A DNA stretch of 49,792 nt, taken from Peptococcaceae bacterium (GTDB lineage: Bacteria; Bacillota; Peptococcia; Peptococcales; Peptococcaceae). The translations under genes and the position numbers were made by a program. The DNA lies in assembly GCA_019420345.1 (NCBI GenBank), contig JAHZHI010000074.1:1-49792 (forward strand). The letters are read 5' to 3'. Numbering within the stretch: position 1 is the stretch's first letter; each line of letters starts with the position of its first letter. The notes under the pieces are model-generated. The model saw only the letters and a program-made list of their open reading frames with translations. It was not told the origin of the DNA and searched no databases. Positions 14,822 through 23,218 of the stretch are shown piece by piece.

Positions 14822-16999
14822 TCAAGGGTGCGCCTCCTCTTCCGCCAAAGAAAACAGTGCCCAATCACGATGCGTAGTATCAGTCAGGCTATTGTAAGCG
14901 AGACACTCATAGTCGCTCACGAGAGCAGCATAATCGGTGGTACGGCAATCTTCCACAACACTCCCATCAGCGCCAATGAAACCAAGGCTGGAAATGACAG
15001 GTACTTTCGAAAATAAACCAGCAAGGCAGCGCTCATAATCCGATAATTCAGCACCAGCTGCTTGAAGCACGAGCGTCGAGAAATAATTTGCAGAAATCGT
15101 GCCTATGTTTTTCTCCGGAATGTCATAATTGGCCCAGATCACAAACGGCGTACGATATCGTTCCATGGTTTCGGAGACCGACAACGCATCGACATCCTTA
15201 TTGTAGAGTTCATCGTAAAATTCCTGTTCCAAAGATGGAATATGGTCACCAAACATGACAATAATGGTTGGTTCTTCCACCTCTTCACTGAAATACGTGA
15301 TCAGTTCTTCAAACGCTGTATCTGTTGCCTGAATCAGCGAGAGATAACGCTCTGCCCATGGATAGTCGCCTTTCATATCAGTAATCTCTACACCCTCAGA
15401 AAAATTTGGATACGCTGCATCATAGCTTCCGTGATTTTGCATGGTCACATTAAATAGAAAAAACGGCTTCTCTTTGTCACGCGCCTCATACATTTGGCGT
15501 ACGATTTTGAAATCATAGTGGTCACTCATAAAAAGTCTGTTAAGCACATCGCCATCCTCTGGATCAATCGCTTCAGCAGCTTCGGACCAGGCTGCATCAA
15601 AAGTCATTTTCTGCGGTACAAGATCCTCAATGAAAACACTTTTCTCAATACCAAGATAAGCGTACACTCGATCGCGGTTCCAGCCATTGGCGCGATATGG
15701 ATGAAAAGCAGCCGTCTGATAGCCCTGTTCTCGCAGCGTCCAGATAAATGAAGGCGTGGTCGTGTGAATGCTCGATGAAAAGGCAACACTGCCGTTTGGC
15801 AAAAATCGCTGTGCATTTCCAGTCATCACTTCGTATTCAGTACATGCCGTACTGCCACCAGCTACCGACACCTGCAAATCACCGCGTATTGTGTTTTCTT
15901 CCAGGCTATTAAAAAATGAAAGCACAGGCTCATTCGTGGCAAACCCCTGCCCCTTGCTCTGGAGATCTGCCAACGACTCGTTCATGATAACGATAATATT
16001 TGGCTGTTCATCCGTCGGAACATAATCGTTTTCCCCACTCAGCATGTTATACGTCGTATTGCCTTGGAGCATGTCCTCTGCAATCTTATCAATGTGCTCG
16101 GGTTCATAGCCTTCCGGCGGCTCAGGAAACAGACTGCGTAGATTGATGCAAAAAGCAAACCAATTTCCAAATTTCTCGTAGCTCAAATGCTGCTGCCAAT
16201 ACGTAACGACATAGTCACGCTCTTCTAGATAAGATTGGCTGAAAAATACCCCTACCGTTCCAAAAATGAGCAGCGCAGCCAAGGCGCGCAGCATCAATTT
16301 CCATCGCACGCGGCGAAGATTGCCACGCCCAAGCTGAAAGCCCACGGCAACCATCAATCCTGCTTGAATGGTCGCTGCTGTCCATTGCGGCGTAAGTTCA
16401 AACACATAGTTTGCGGCAACATTCGCTGCAGTACCGCTGGAAATAACATCCAACGGCACAAAAGGCGTTCCACGAAAGGAAAGCACAAAATGACAGGCCA
16501 GGGCAAATACATAGAAAAACATTGTTCCGGCAAAAACCGACCATCGATAATTACCAAATATCACAAGAAAAAACAAGTACACCACAACATACGCCAAAAG
16601 ATTCATAAAAATGATCTCTGGCGCACGGTTGTAAGCCATATTGCCATTCAGACATTCAACCATTGAAAAAGCGGCAGCAGGCACAAACGCATAGAGAACA
16701 GTGCTCACAAAAAATCCAAGTTTTCCATGAATCTTCAAACGAAAAGTGAACAGAAGGCCAATGACTACCGCAAAGATTTTTAGTAGCAGCGTATTGTTCC
16801 AGAGTCCCAGCCCTTCTGACATCTCTTTCGTAAAAAGCGGCTCGCTGCGCATAACCAGCACAAAAGCCAATGCGGCAATCAACCAACCAAGAATTGCATA
16901 AAGCCCGGGACTAAATGTCACGCTAAAAGGTTCATGCACCAAAATCTCGCGTTCATGAAAAAATACTGACCGCATGCCATGCACATGGTCTTTTGACAT
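14822..16999 (-). CDS. LTA synthase family sulfatase-fold protein (copy 1)
   Basis: A 725-residue membrane enzyme with about six N-terminal helices (to residue 255) and an extracellular alkaline-phosphatase/sulfatase-fold domain. By alignment in the head with LtaS, the likely metal and catalytic residues are Glu341 (IVIMNESLADLQ), Thr384 as nucleophile (GGSTACTEYE), and Asp585-His586 (VMFGDH). This family transfers glycerol-phosphate from phosphatidylglycerol to grow lipoteichoic acid or to prime or modify glycolipids. GTPFVPLDVISSGTAANVA near residue 177 is shared with copy 2. AGGAGGGGG directly precedes ATG 16999, and the tail of a terminator hairpin abuts that site. Last gene of a three-paralogue operon; which copy is the main polymerase cannot be told. 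Confidence 0.88.
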   Translation of the reverse strand: MSKDHVHGMRSVFFHEREILVHEPFSVTFSPGLYAILGWLIAALAFVLVMRSEPLFTKEMSEGLGLWNNTLLLKIFAVVIGLLFTFRLKIHGKLGFFVSTVLYAFVPAAAFSMVECLNGNMAYNRAPEIIFMNLLAYVVVYLFFLVIFGNYRWSVFAGTMFFYVFALACHFVLSFRGTPFVPLDVISSGTAANVAANYVFELTPQWTAATIQAGLMVAVGFQLGRGNLRRVRWKLMLRALAALLIFGTVGVFFSQSYLEERDYVVTYWQQHLSYEKFGNWFAFCINLRSLFPEPPEGYEPEHIDKIAEDMLQGNTTYNMLSGENDYVPTDEQPNIIVIMNESLADLQSKGQGFATNEPVLSFFNSLEENTIRGDLQVSVAGGSTACTEYEVMTGNAQRFLPNGSVAFSSSIHTTTPSFIWTLREQGYQTAAFHPYRANGWNRDRVYAYLGIEKSVFIEDLVPQKMTFDAAWSEAAEAIDPEDGDVLNRLFMSDHYDFKIVRQMYEARDKEKPFFLFNVTMQNHGSYDAAYPNFSEGVEITDMKGDYPWAERYLSLIQATDTAFEELITYFSEEVEEPTIIVMFGDHIPSLEQEFYDELYNKDVDALSVSETMERYRTPFVIWANYDIPEKNIGTISANYFSTLVLQAAGAELSDYERCLAGLFSKVPVISSLGFIGADGSVVEDCRTTDYAALVSDYECLAYNSLTDTTHRDWALFSLAEEEAHP

Positions 17000-17019
17000 A
17001 TTAACGCTCCCCCTCCTAT

Positions 17020-17050
17020 AAAAAGAGGACGAATTGTTATTTCGTCCTCT
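17020..17050 (-). terminator. Terminator-like hairpin between LTA-synthase copies 2 and 1
   Basis: A 10-bp perfect stem, 17024-17033 with 17041-17050, 7-base loop, followed on the minus strand by TTTTTATAGG, which runs straight into the ribosome binding site of copy 1. There is no room for a promoter after it, so copy 1 depends on read-through, RNA processing, or a promoter inside copy 2. Confidence 0.75.
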
Positions 17051-17108
17051 AATTACTATTTACCACATTAATAATATCCACTCAGCAAAGCAATGCGCCA
17101 TCTTTTAT

Positions 17109-19328
17109 CTATTCAAGCTTCGTTAAGTTTTCACCACCAAGTGAAAAAAGATTCCAGTTTCGCCCAGAATAATCCAATAGATTATTATAGGCCACACACT
17201 GATAATTATTAAGCAGGCTTGTATATGGCGTGTCTTCAATACTGTATGAAACATCTCCCTGTGCATCCTCGAAACCTACATTGGAGATCACCGGCAAGCG
17301 CGCATACAAACTAGCAAGATAGCGGTTATATTCCGGCAGTTCCACGCCTGCCGTTTCCATGATAAGTGTTGACAGATAATTGGCCGAAATCGATCCAATG
17401 TTTTTCTCTGGAATATCATAATTGGCCCAGATTACAAACGGTGTTTGAAAACGACTCAGCAATTCTTCTTCCGACAACTCATCAAGGCTCTTCCCATCAT
17501 AAAGTTCTTCGTAGAATTCCTGCTCAACACTTGGCTGATGATCGCCAAACATAACAACGATGGTTGGTTCTTCGACATTCTTAAAATAATCGATCAATTC
17601 TTCAAAGGCCTGATCAGAAGCATGCATCAATGACAAATAGCGTTCAGCCTGAGGATAATCTCCATTCATATCCAGAATGCGAACACTCTCTTTGAAGTTT
17701 GAAAATCCATCCGCATAGCCGCCATGATTTTGAATGGTCACATTGAACATAAAAAATGGCTCAGCTGTGTTGCGTGCCTCATATAAGTCTTCCAACAGCT
17801 TGTAATTGTAATGATCGCTCATGTAATCGCGATTGTACACATCACCATCTTTCGGATCAATGCTTTCCACCGCTTCCATGCGGTCATTTGAAGCCATTTC
17901 CAACATCTCTTCCGGCAAAATGTCTTCTATGAAGGTAGTATCTTCAAAACCAAGATATTGATAAGCACTCTCCCGATTCCAGCCACTGATATAGTACGGA
18001 TGAAAGGCTTCGGTCTGATAGCCCTGCTCACGCAGCGTCCACACCATAGATGGCGTATTGTCATGAATATTGGCCGAATACGCAACAGCCCCACTCGGCA
18101 AGAAACGTTGTGCATTTCCCGTCAACGCCTCATATTCCGTACATGCCGTGCCGCCACCGACCACCGACACTTGTAAGTTGCCGCGAATGGTATTTTCTTC
18201 CAGGCTGTCGAAAAAAGGTGTTACATCAATATTGGTCTTAAACCCTTTGCCCAACGATTGAAGATCCGAAAACGATTCATTCATAATCATAATTATATTC
18301 GGCGTTGTATCGCTTGGCGTATAGTCCTTTTCACCGGTAAGCATATTATACGCTGTGTCACCTGTTGGAGAGATTTTATCGTCAATCAAAAGACTGGACA
18401 TCATGTTTCCAACTTCATCTGCCTTGTAATTTTCCGGTTTTTCTGGATAAACATTGCGCAAATTAAGACAGAACGCCAACCATTGACCATATTGTTCATA
18501 GCTTTCTTGCTGATTCCAGTAAGAGATTGCATAACCTTTTTCCTGCAAATAGGAACCACTGAAAAAGACAGAAACAATCCCTACCACCAACAATACCGCC
18601 AACGCCCTGAGGGTCAGCTTCCAGCGCACACGCTTGAGATTGGCACTACCCAACTGAAAACCCATTCCCATGATCAATCCACACTGTACCGTGGCGATGG
18701 TCCAAGGCCAAGATAGTTCAAACACGTAATTATCCGCCACATTCGCCGCCGTGCCAGAAGATAAAATGTCCAGCGGCACGAATGGTGTCCCACGAAAAAT
18801 CATGATGAAATAACACGCCGCTGCGAACAAATAAAGCAGGCCGGTTCCAAACAACACCGCCCAGCGATAATTGCCAAAAATCACCAAAAAGAAAAGGTAA
18901 ACCAAAACGTAGGCCAGAATGTTCATAAAAACGATCGCCGGTCCACGCTCAAAAGCTTTCTCACCATTAAAAAGCTCAACCATATTATAAGCAGCAAAGG
19001 GCGCCAATGCAAAAATTACTGTGCTCAATATAAAGCCAGCCTTGCCGCGTACTTTTAATCGAAAGCTAAACAGTAACCCGATCACAATCGACAAGCCTAT
19101 TAGAAGCCGTGCTGAGCACCAATTGCCCAACAATGCCGTATCCGCAGGCAATACATCTACTTGGCGCGTCATCCAGATGATGCCTGCCGCCAGGAGCCAC
19201 CCCAATACCACATACTGCCAGGGGCTTCGCATCAGATAAAATGGCCCCAGATGAACCAAGAATTTCTCCTTTGTCAGCATTTTTCGAAAGCGGGCAGATT
19301 TTGACCGATGTTCCTGCTGTTCTTCCAT
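17109..19328 (-). CDS. LTA synthase family sulfatase-fold protein (copy 2)
   Basis: A 739-residue paralogue of copy 1, with the same helices and the same catalytic blocks: IMIMNESFSDLQSLG, GGGTACTEYEALTGN and VVMFGDHQPSVEQEFYEELY. It is clearly closer to copy 1 than to copy 3, for example in RGTPFVPLDILSSGTAANVADNYVFEL. The start is set at ATG 19328 because GAGAGGAG sits 8 bases upstream; the ATG at 19352 lies before that site. The N-terminal 35 residues are charged and cytoplasmic. Role as for copy 1; separate roles for initiation, polymerisation or modification are possible but not shown. Confidence 0.88.
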   Translation of the reverse strand: MEEQQEHRSKSARFRKMLTKEKFLVHLGPFYLMRSPWQYVVLGWLLAAGIIWMTRQVDVLPADTALLGNWCSARLLIGLSIVIGLLFSFRLKVRGKAGFILSTVIFALAPFAAYNMVELFNGEKAFERGPAIVFMNILAYVLVYLFFLVIFGNYRWAVLFGTGLLYLFAAACYFIMIFRGTPFVPLDILSSGTAANVADNYVFELSWPWTIATVQCGLIMGMGFQLGSANLKRVRWKLTLRALAVLLVVGIVSVFFSGSYLQEKGYAISYWNQQESYEQYGQWLAFCLNLRNVYPEKPENYKADEVGNMMSSLLIDDKISPTGDTAYNMLTGEKDYTPSDTTPNIIMIMNESFSDLQSLGKGFKTNIDVTPFFDSLEENTIRGNLQVSVVGGGTACTEYEALTGNAQRFLPSGAVAYSANIHDNTPSMVWTLREQGYQTEAFHPYYISGWNRESAYQYLGFEDTTFIEDILPEEMLEMASNDRMEAVESIDPKDGDVYNRDYMSDHYNYKLLEDLYEARNTAEPFFMFNVTIQNHGGYADGFSNFKESVRILDMNGDYPQAERYLSLMHASDQAFEELIDYFKNVEEPTIVVMFGDHQPSVEQEFYEELYDGKSLDELSEEELLSRFQTPFVIWANYDIPEKNIGSISANYLSTLIMETAGVELPEYNRYLASLYARLPVISNVGFEDAQGDVSYSIEDTPYTSLLNNYQCVAYNNLLDYSGRNWNLFSLGGENLTKLE

Positions 19329-19360
19329 ATCATCAACTCCTCTCAAAAGCATTTACCGCG

Positions 19361-19392
19361 AAAAAATAGAGACGGATGTAAAAACATCCGTC
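19361..19392 (-). terminator. Terminator-like hairpin between LTA-synthase copies 3 and 2
   Basis: A 9-bp stem, 19371-19379 with 19384-19392, 4-base loop, followed on the minus strand by TCTATTTTTT. It lies 33 bases before the copy 2 start, leaving no space for a separate promoter. Confidence 0.75.
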
Positions 19393-19407
19393 CCCTCACA
19401 ATATGTG

Positions 19408-21795
19408 TTAGTTAGTTGCTGATGGCAGCGCCTCATCATTTTGTGCTGCTGCATCAGCGTCTGTTCCGGCACTCGCGTCCGATGCCGTCTCATCTTCATC
19501 CGGGTCTGGCGGATCTGCCATTGGCTGTCCATCTAATGTAAAGAGCGACCAATCCCGATTCTCGGTATCCAAGAGATTATTATAGGTAATGCAGTCATAG
19601 CCGTGAATCAAATCTGCATAAGGGCTTGTTGCATCATCTTTAGAGTATACTTTTCCATCATCACCGCGATAACCAACGGTATCAATTACAGGAATATCCT
19701 GATACAGTGCTGCCAGATATTCATTGTATGGTGTCAATTCCAAACCAGCCACCTGAAGCAGCAACGTCGACAGATAGTTTGCAGAAATATTGTTGAGCGT
19801 TGCTTCATCAATGTCATAGTTTGCCCAAATCAAGAATGGAGTCTGATAACGCGTTTGCTGTTCTTCCGCTGTCAGATCATCCAATGACTTTCCATAAAGT
19901 TCTTCATAGAACGCATTTTCAACAGATGCCTGGTGATCGCCAAACATAACGATGACCGTTGGCTCATCCACATTGCTGAAATATGTGATCAACTGTTCCA
20001 GCGCTTCGTCAGATTTCTTCAACAAGGACAAATAACGCTCTGCCTTTGGATAGTACCCCATCATATTGGTAATGCGAACTTCCTGATTAAAATTCACATA
20101 GGAGCGATCGTAGCCGCCATGGTTCTGCATGGTAACATTGAACAGGAAGAATGGCTGCGAAGGATCACGCTGTTCATACAGTTGTTCCACTTTTTCAAAA
20201 TCATAGGAATCACTGATGAAGCGGCGCAGCAACATATTGTCTTGATCTGGATACGCTGCTTCCACCTGGTCAATGAACGCATCTTCATCGTTCGTTTCTT
20301 GATATTCTGCAACAATATTTGGATCAATGAGGTCTTCCATCGAAATAAAGTCATTGAAGCCCATATCGTTGTACACAGCTGGTCGATTCCAGCCATCGGC
20401 GAAATATGGATGAAGCGCCAATGAAGAATACCCCTGATTTTCCAAAGTAGATACCAGAGATGGCTGTGCCCCATCAATATAAGACTCATACACACTGCTG
20501 CCACTTGGCAACGTGCTGATCGAGTTGCCTGTCAAAAATTCATATTCAGTGTTACTGGTCCCCGCACCAAAAACTGGCACTGAAAGTGTTCCTTTAATGG
20601 TATTTTCAGTGAGGCTGTGATAAAACGGCAGATAATCAACGTTGGTTTGCAGATCACCCAAGGTGCCAGGATCAGAGAAGGTTTCATTCATAATAGCGAT
20701 TACATTTGGTTTTTGACCGCTTGCTTTGTAGGTATCTTCCCCTGTAAGCAGATTGATTGATGTATCATTGTTTGGATCAGCATCAACATCGTTAACAACA
20801 TCCTGAACCAAATCACTCACTTCATTACTGTTATAACCATCTGGTGCAGAAACATGCAAATACTTAGTATTCAAGCAGAAATTATACCAAATCCCACTGC
20901 TGTGGTAGCCGCGGCTTTGATTCCAAAAGTCCGGTTTGAATCCATGATCCGCAAGCACATCCGTGCCATAGACAGTGCTGGCAATAATCAGAATATAGGC
21001 CAGCGCAGTGGCACGCACCATGATCTTGCTGCGGCGTACCTGTGGGCGAATGTTCACCATCTGATGGCCCAGCACAAAAATCAAAATGAGCATCAATGCA
21101 GCCATGACAATCTGCCAGGACAATTTATAATCATAGCCGGCAGCCACGTTCATTCCTGTGCCAACAGCAAGAATATCCATTGGCACCAATGGCGTACCAC
21201 GGAAAAGATCCACATAATAGTTGGCCAAACCGAACACGAACATCACAATGTTAACAATCGCAATCGTCATCCGGAAGCGGCTTGTAATGAAAAATACGAT
21301 CACATAAAACAACAGATAAGCCATATAATTCATAAAGAATGTGGCTGGTGAAAAAATATATAGGAAATTCCCGTTATAGCACTCCACCATCTGCATCGAA
21401 ACAACCGGCATCAAGAAAAAGATGACCGTGTAAAATTTATTCCGAAATCGTTCCTCCACATGAACGCGGAAAACCATCAGCACACCAATCATTAAAGCAA
21501 AGCCATAAGCTGTCGCCATGACTTTCCAACCCCAAAAATCAGTGGCCGGATTCAAGAAAAGGTTCCATTTCGCAGTGATAAAAGCAGCCAACGCCAACAC
21601 AACACAGATGGCAATTTGTGTCACTCTTTTGCTGCTGCGCTGAAAAGATACAGCATCAACAAAATCATTGACAAATCTTACATATGCGATAAGGAAGCGT
21701 TTGATCTTTTCTTTCATTTTATCTTCAGCCCCGCCTTCCTTAGAAAATTCATTTGCAAATAATATGCATGGTTTTACTAGAACATTTACCTTCAC
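19408..21795 (-). CDS. LTA synthase family sulfatase-fold protein (copy 3, first in operon)
   Basis: A 795-residue, more divergent paralogue. Catalytic blocks are AIMNETFSDPGTLGD, GAGTSNTEYEFLTGN with the expected Thr, and VVMFGDHQASVENAFYEELYG. A unique acidic, alanine-rich tail of about 35 residues (DPDEDETASDASAGTD and onward) follows the catalytic domain outside the cell. The GTG at 21795 has AAAGGGG at good distance; an internal ATG at 21717 (MKEKIKRF) is the alternative and would remove 26 residues. The sequence just before the start resembles the terminal repeats of the window. First gene of the three-gene operon. Differences in the region around residues 250-330 suggest a different acceptor from copies 1 and 2. 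Confidence 0.85.
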   Translation of the reverse strand: MKVNVLVKPCILFANEFSKEGGAEDKMKEKIKRFLIAYVRFVNDFVDAVSFQRSSKRVTQIAICVVLALAAFITAKWNLFLNPATDFWGWKVMATAYGFALMIGVLMVFRVHVEERFRNKFYTVIFFLMPVVSMQMVECYNGNFLYIFSPATFFMNYMAYLLFYVIVFFITSRFRMTIAIVNIVMFVFGLANYYVDLFRGTPLVPMDILAVGTGMNVAAGYDYKLSWQIVMAALMLILIFVLGHQMVNIRPQVRRSKIMVRATALAYILIIASTVYGTDVLADHGFKPDFWNQSRGYHSSGIWYNFCLNTKYLHVSAPDGYNSNEVSDLVQDVVNDVDADPNNDTSINLLTGEDTYKASGQKPNVIAIMNETFSDPGTLGDLQTNVDYLPFYHSLTENTIKGTLSVPVFGAGTSNTEYEFLTGNSISTLPSGSSVYESYIDGAQPSLVSTLENQGYSSLALHPYFADGWNRPAVYNDMGFNDFISMEDLIDPNIVAEYQETNDEDAFIDQVEAAYPDQDNMLLRRFISDSYDFEKVEQLYEQRDPSQPFFLFNVTMQNHGGYDRSYVNFNQEVRITNMMGYYPKAERYLSLLKKSDEALEQLITYFSNVDEPTVIVMFGDHQASVENAFYEELYGKSLDDLTAEEQQTRYQTPFLIWANYDIDEATLNNISANYLSTLLLQVAGLELTPYNEYLAALYQDIPVIDTVGYRGDDGKVYSKDDATSPYADLIHGYDCITYNNLLDTENRDWSLFTLDGQPMADPPDPDEDETASDASAGTDADAAAQNDEALPSATN

Positions 21796-22057
21796 AGTTT
21801 ACCCCTTTGTTAAGTCAAGTGCAAGCGCTTTACCTATTTTTTAACCGAAAGCCCAAATATTTACAAAGCTGAAATTAACCTTAACAAAGCCGCATACCGC
21901 CATTTTTAGGTCTTTGTCATCGATAAGGTGATAAATTCAGCATTTTTTATAGCAGGATTCTCTAATAAGGCCATCTTTTTTTAACGCGTCCTTAACATTC
22001 CACTTTTCAATAGCACCATTAAAATTTTTTTGAACGCAATGCGCAACGCGCAAGATG
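21796..22057. other. AT-rich divergent intergenic region upstream of LTA-synthase copy 3
   Basis: No gene seen. On the minus strand TTGTTAAGGTTAATTTCAG (about 21886-21868) shares TTAAGGTTAATTT exactly with the sRNA promoter at 14547-14559, so both may answer to related OmpR-family regulators. TTGCACTTGACTTAACAA at 21824-21807 (minus) differs at one base from the 18-mer at 30-47 of the terminal repeat. The rightward promoter begins at the right edge. Confidence 0.45.
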
Positions 22058-22066
22058 TGGTATAAT
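22058..22066 (+). promoter_or_regulatory. Extended -10 promoter of the helicase operon
   Basis: TGGTATAAT is an extended -10 element (TG-N-TATAAT) 37 bases before ATG 22103. TTGAAC at 22030 is too far away to be its -35. Confidence 0.6.
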
Positions 22067-22102
22067 ATCACACGAAATGACTACGAAAGGCTGGTGGAAA
22101 CG

Positions 22103-22390
22103 ATGATTGCAGCAGCAAGCCTGCAAAGCGAACTGCAGACACGACTCAAAAAAATGTCCGCTGGAGAGGTGCTCCAGGTGCGCACGTGGAAAAACGACCG
22201 CGGCCTCACCATCACTTGCCTGGGCACAGACTTATTCCGGTTGGAAGAAGACGGTTTTCAAAATCAAGTTTTTGATACACTCTCCCGTCCAGCGGTGCTG
22301 AAAGCGGTCAAGCCCATTGCCCGCCGCGAATTTCCACGCAGCAACAAACTACGATTGACCCTTGTAAAGGAAGGAAACATTCATGGATAA
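22103..22390 (+). CDS. Small conserved-looking protein of unknown function
   Basis: A 95-residue soluble basic protein beginning MIAAASLQSELQTRLKKMS, with a predicted helix, then strands around VLQVRTWKNDRGLTITCLG and LRLTLVKEG. I do not recognise a family. The start at ATG 22103 follows GGTGG at 6 bases; the longer frame from 22055 includes the promoter. It overlaps the next gene by eight bases and leads a tight four-gene operon (unknown, MBL hydrolase, helicase, Nudix), so a role in RNA or nucleotide handling is a fair guess only. Confidence 0.65.
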   Translation: MIAAASLQSELQTRLKKMSAGEVLQVRTWKNDRGLTITCLGTDLFRLEEDGFQNQVFDTLSRPAVLKAVKPIARREFPRSNKLRLTLVKEGNIHG

Positions 22391-23192
22391 ACTTATTTTT
22401 CTCGGCACTGGCCATGCGCTGGCCTATCATTGTTATTCTACCTGCGTGGTGCTGACCGACGACACCCATTACTTCATGACCGATGGCGGCAGCGGCAACG
22501 GTGTGCTCCTGCAAATGGAACGTGCTGGCATCCGTCCTGACCAAATCACCGATCTTTTTATTTCTCACCGCCATACCGATCATCTCATCGGCGTCATCTG
22601 GCTGGTGCGTGTCATCGGCCATTCGTTTGACCGCAGCGGCCGTACAACCCCATTGACGCTCTATGGGGAAGCCAGCGTCCTTGATACGCTGCGCACCTGC
22701 TGTGAACTGCTTGTCTCCGGCAGTGTATCCGCCCACTTTGACAAAGAAATCATCTTCCATCCAGTCAGCGATGGTGAAACATGTACCATCGGTCCTTGGC
22801 CAATCACTTTCTTCGACACAGGTGCTGCCAAAACCGTTCAATACGGCTGGCGCGCCCAGCTCACAAACGGCGAAAATTGTGTTTTCCTCGGTGATGAACC
22901 GCTGAGCGACACGGGCCTGCGTACAGCACAAGGCGCTGAACATATCATTCATGAAGCTATGTGCCTGTCTACCGATGCCGACAAGTATCAACCGCACCGC
23001 ATCCATCACTCTACCGTTGCTGATGCCGCTGAAAATGCTGCAAAAGCAGGAGCCAAACATCTAATTCTCTTCCACGGCGAAGATGTGAACCTTGATACAC
23101 GCAAAACACGTTACATCAACGAAGCACGCCAGCATTTCAATGGTCACATCGACGCACCTGACGATCTCGACGTGATCACGCTCACCGAATAA
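22383..23192 (+). CDS. MBL-fold hydrolase, RNase Z-like
   Basis: A 269-residue metallo-beta-lactamase-fold protein. LIFLGTGHALAYHCYSTC at the N-terminus and SHRHTDHLIG near residue 61 match the RNase Z/arylsulfatase-like branch; further ligands are in FLGDEPLS, HEAMC and ILFHGED. It could be a nuclease or phosphodiesterase; it is shorter than canonical RNase Z and I see no exosite arm, so a tRNA 3'-processing role is unproven. It overlaps the upstream gene and precedes an RNA helicase, which supports a link to RNA. Confidence 0.8.
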   Translation: MDKLIFLGTGHALAYHCYSTCVVLTDDTHYFMTDGGSGNGVLLQMERAGIRPDQITDLFISHRHTDHLIGVIWLVRVIGHSFDRSGRTTPLTLYGEASVLDTLRTCCELLVSGSVSAHFDKEIIFHPVSDGETCTIGPWPITFFDTGAAKTVQYGWRAQLTNGENCVFLGDEPLSDTGLRTAQGAEHIIHEAMCLSTDADKYQPHRIHHSTVADAAENAAKAGAKHLILFHGEDVNLDTRKTRYINEARQHFNGHIDAPDDLDVITLTE

Positions 23193-23218
23193 TCCCCGAC
23201 AGCAAAGGAGAACATTTT

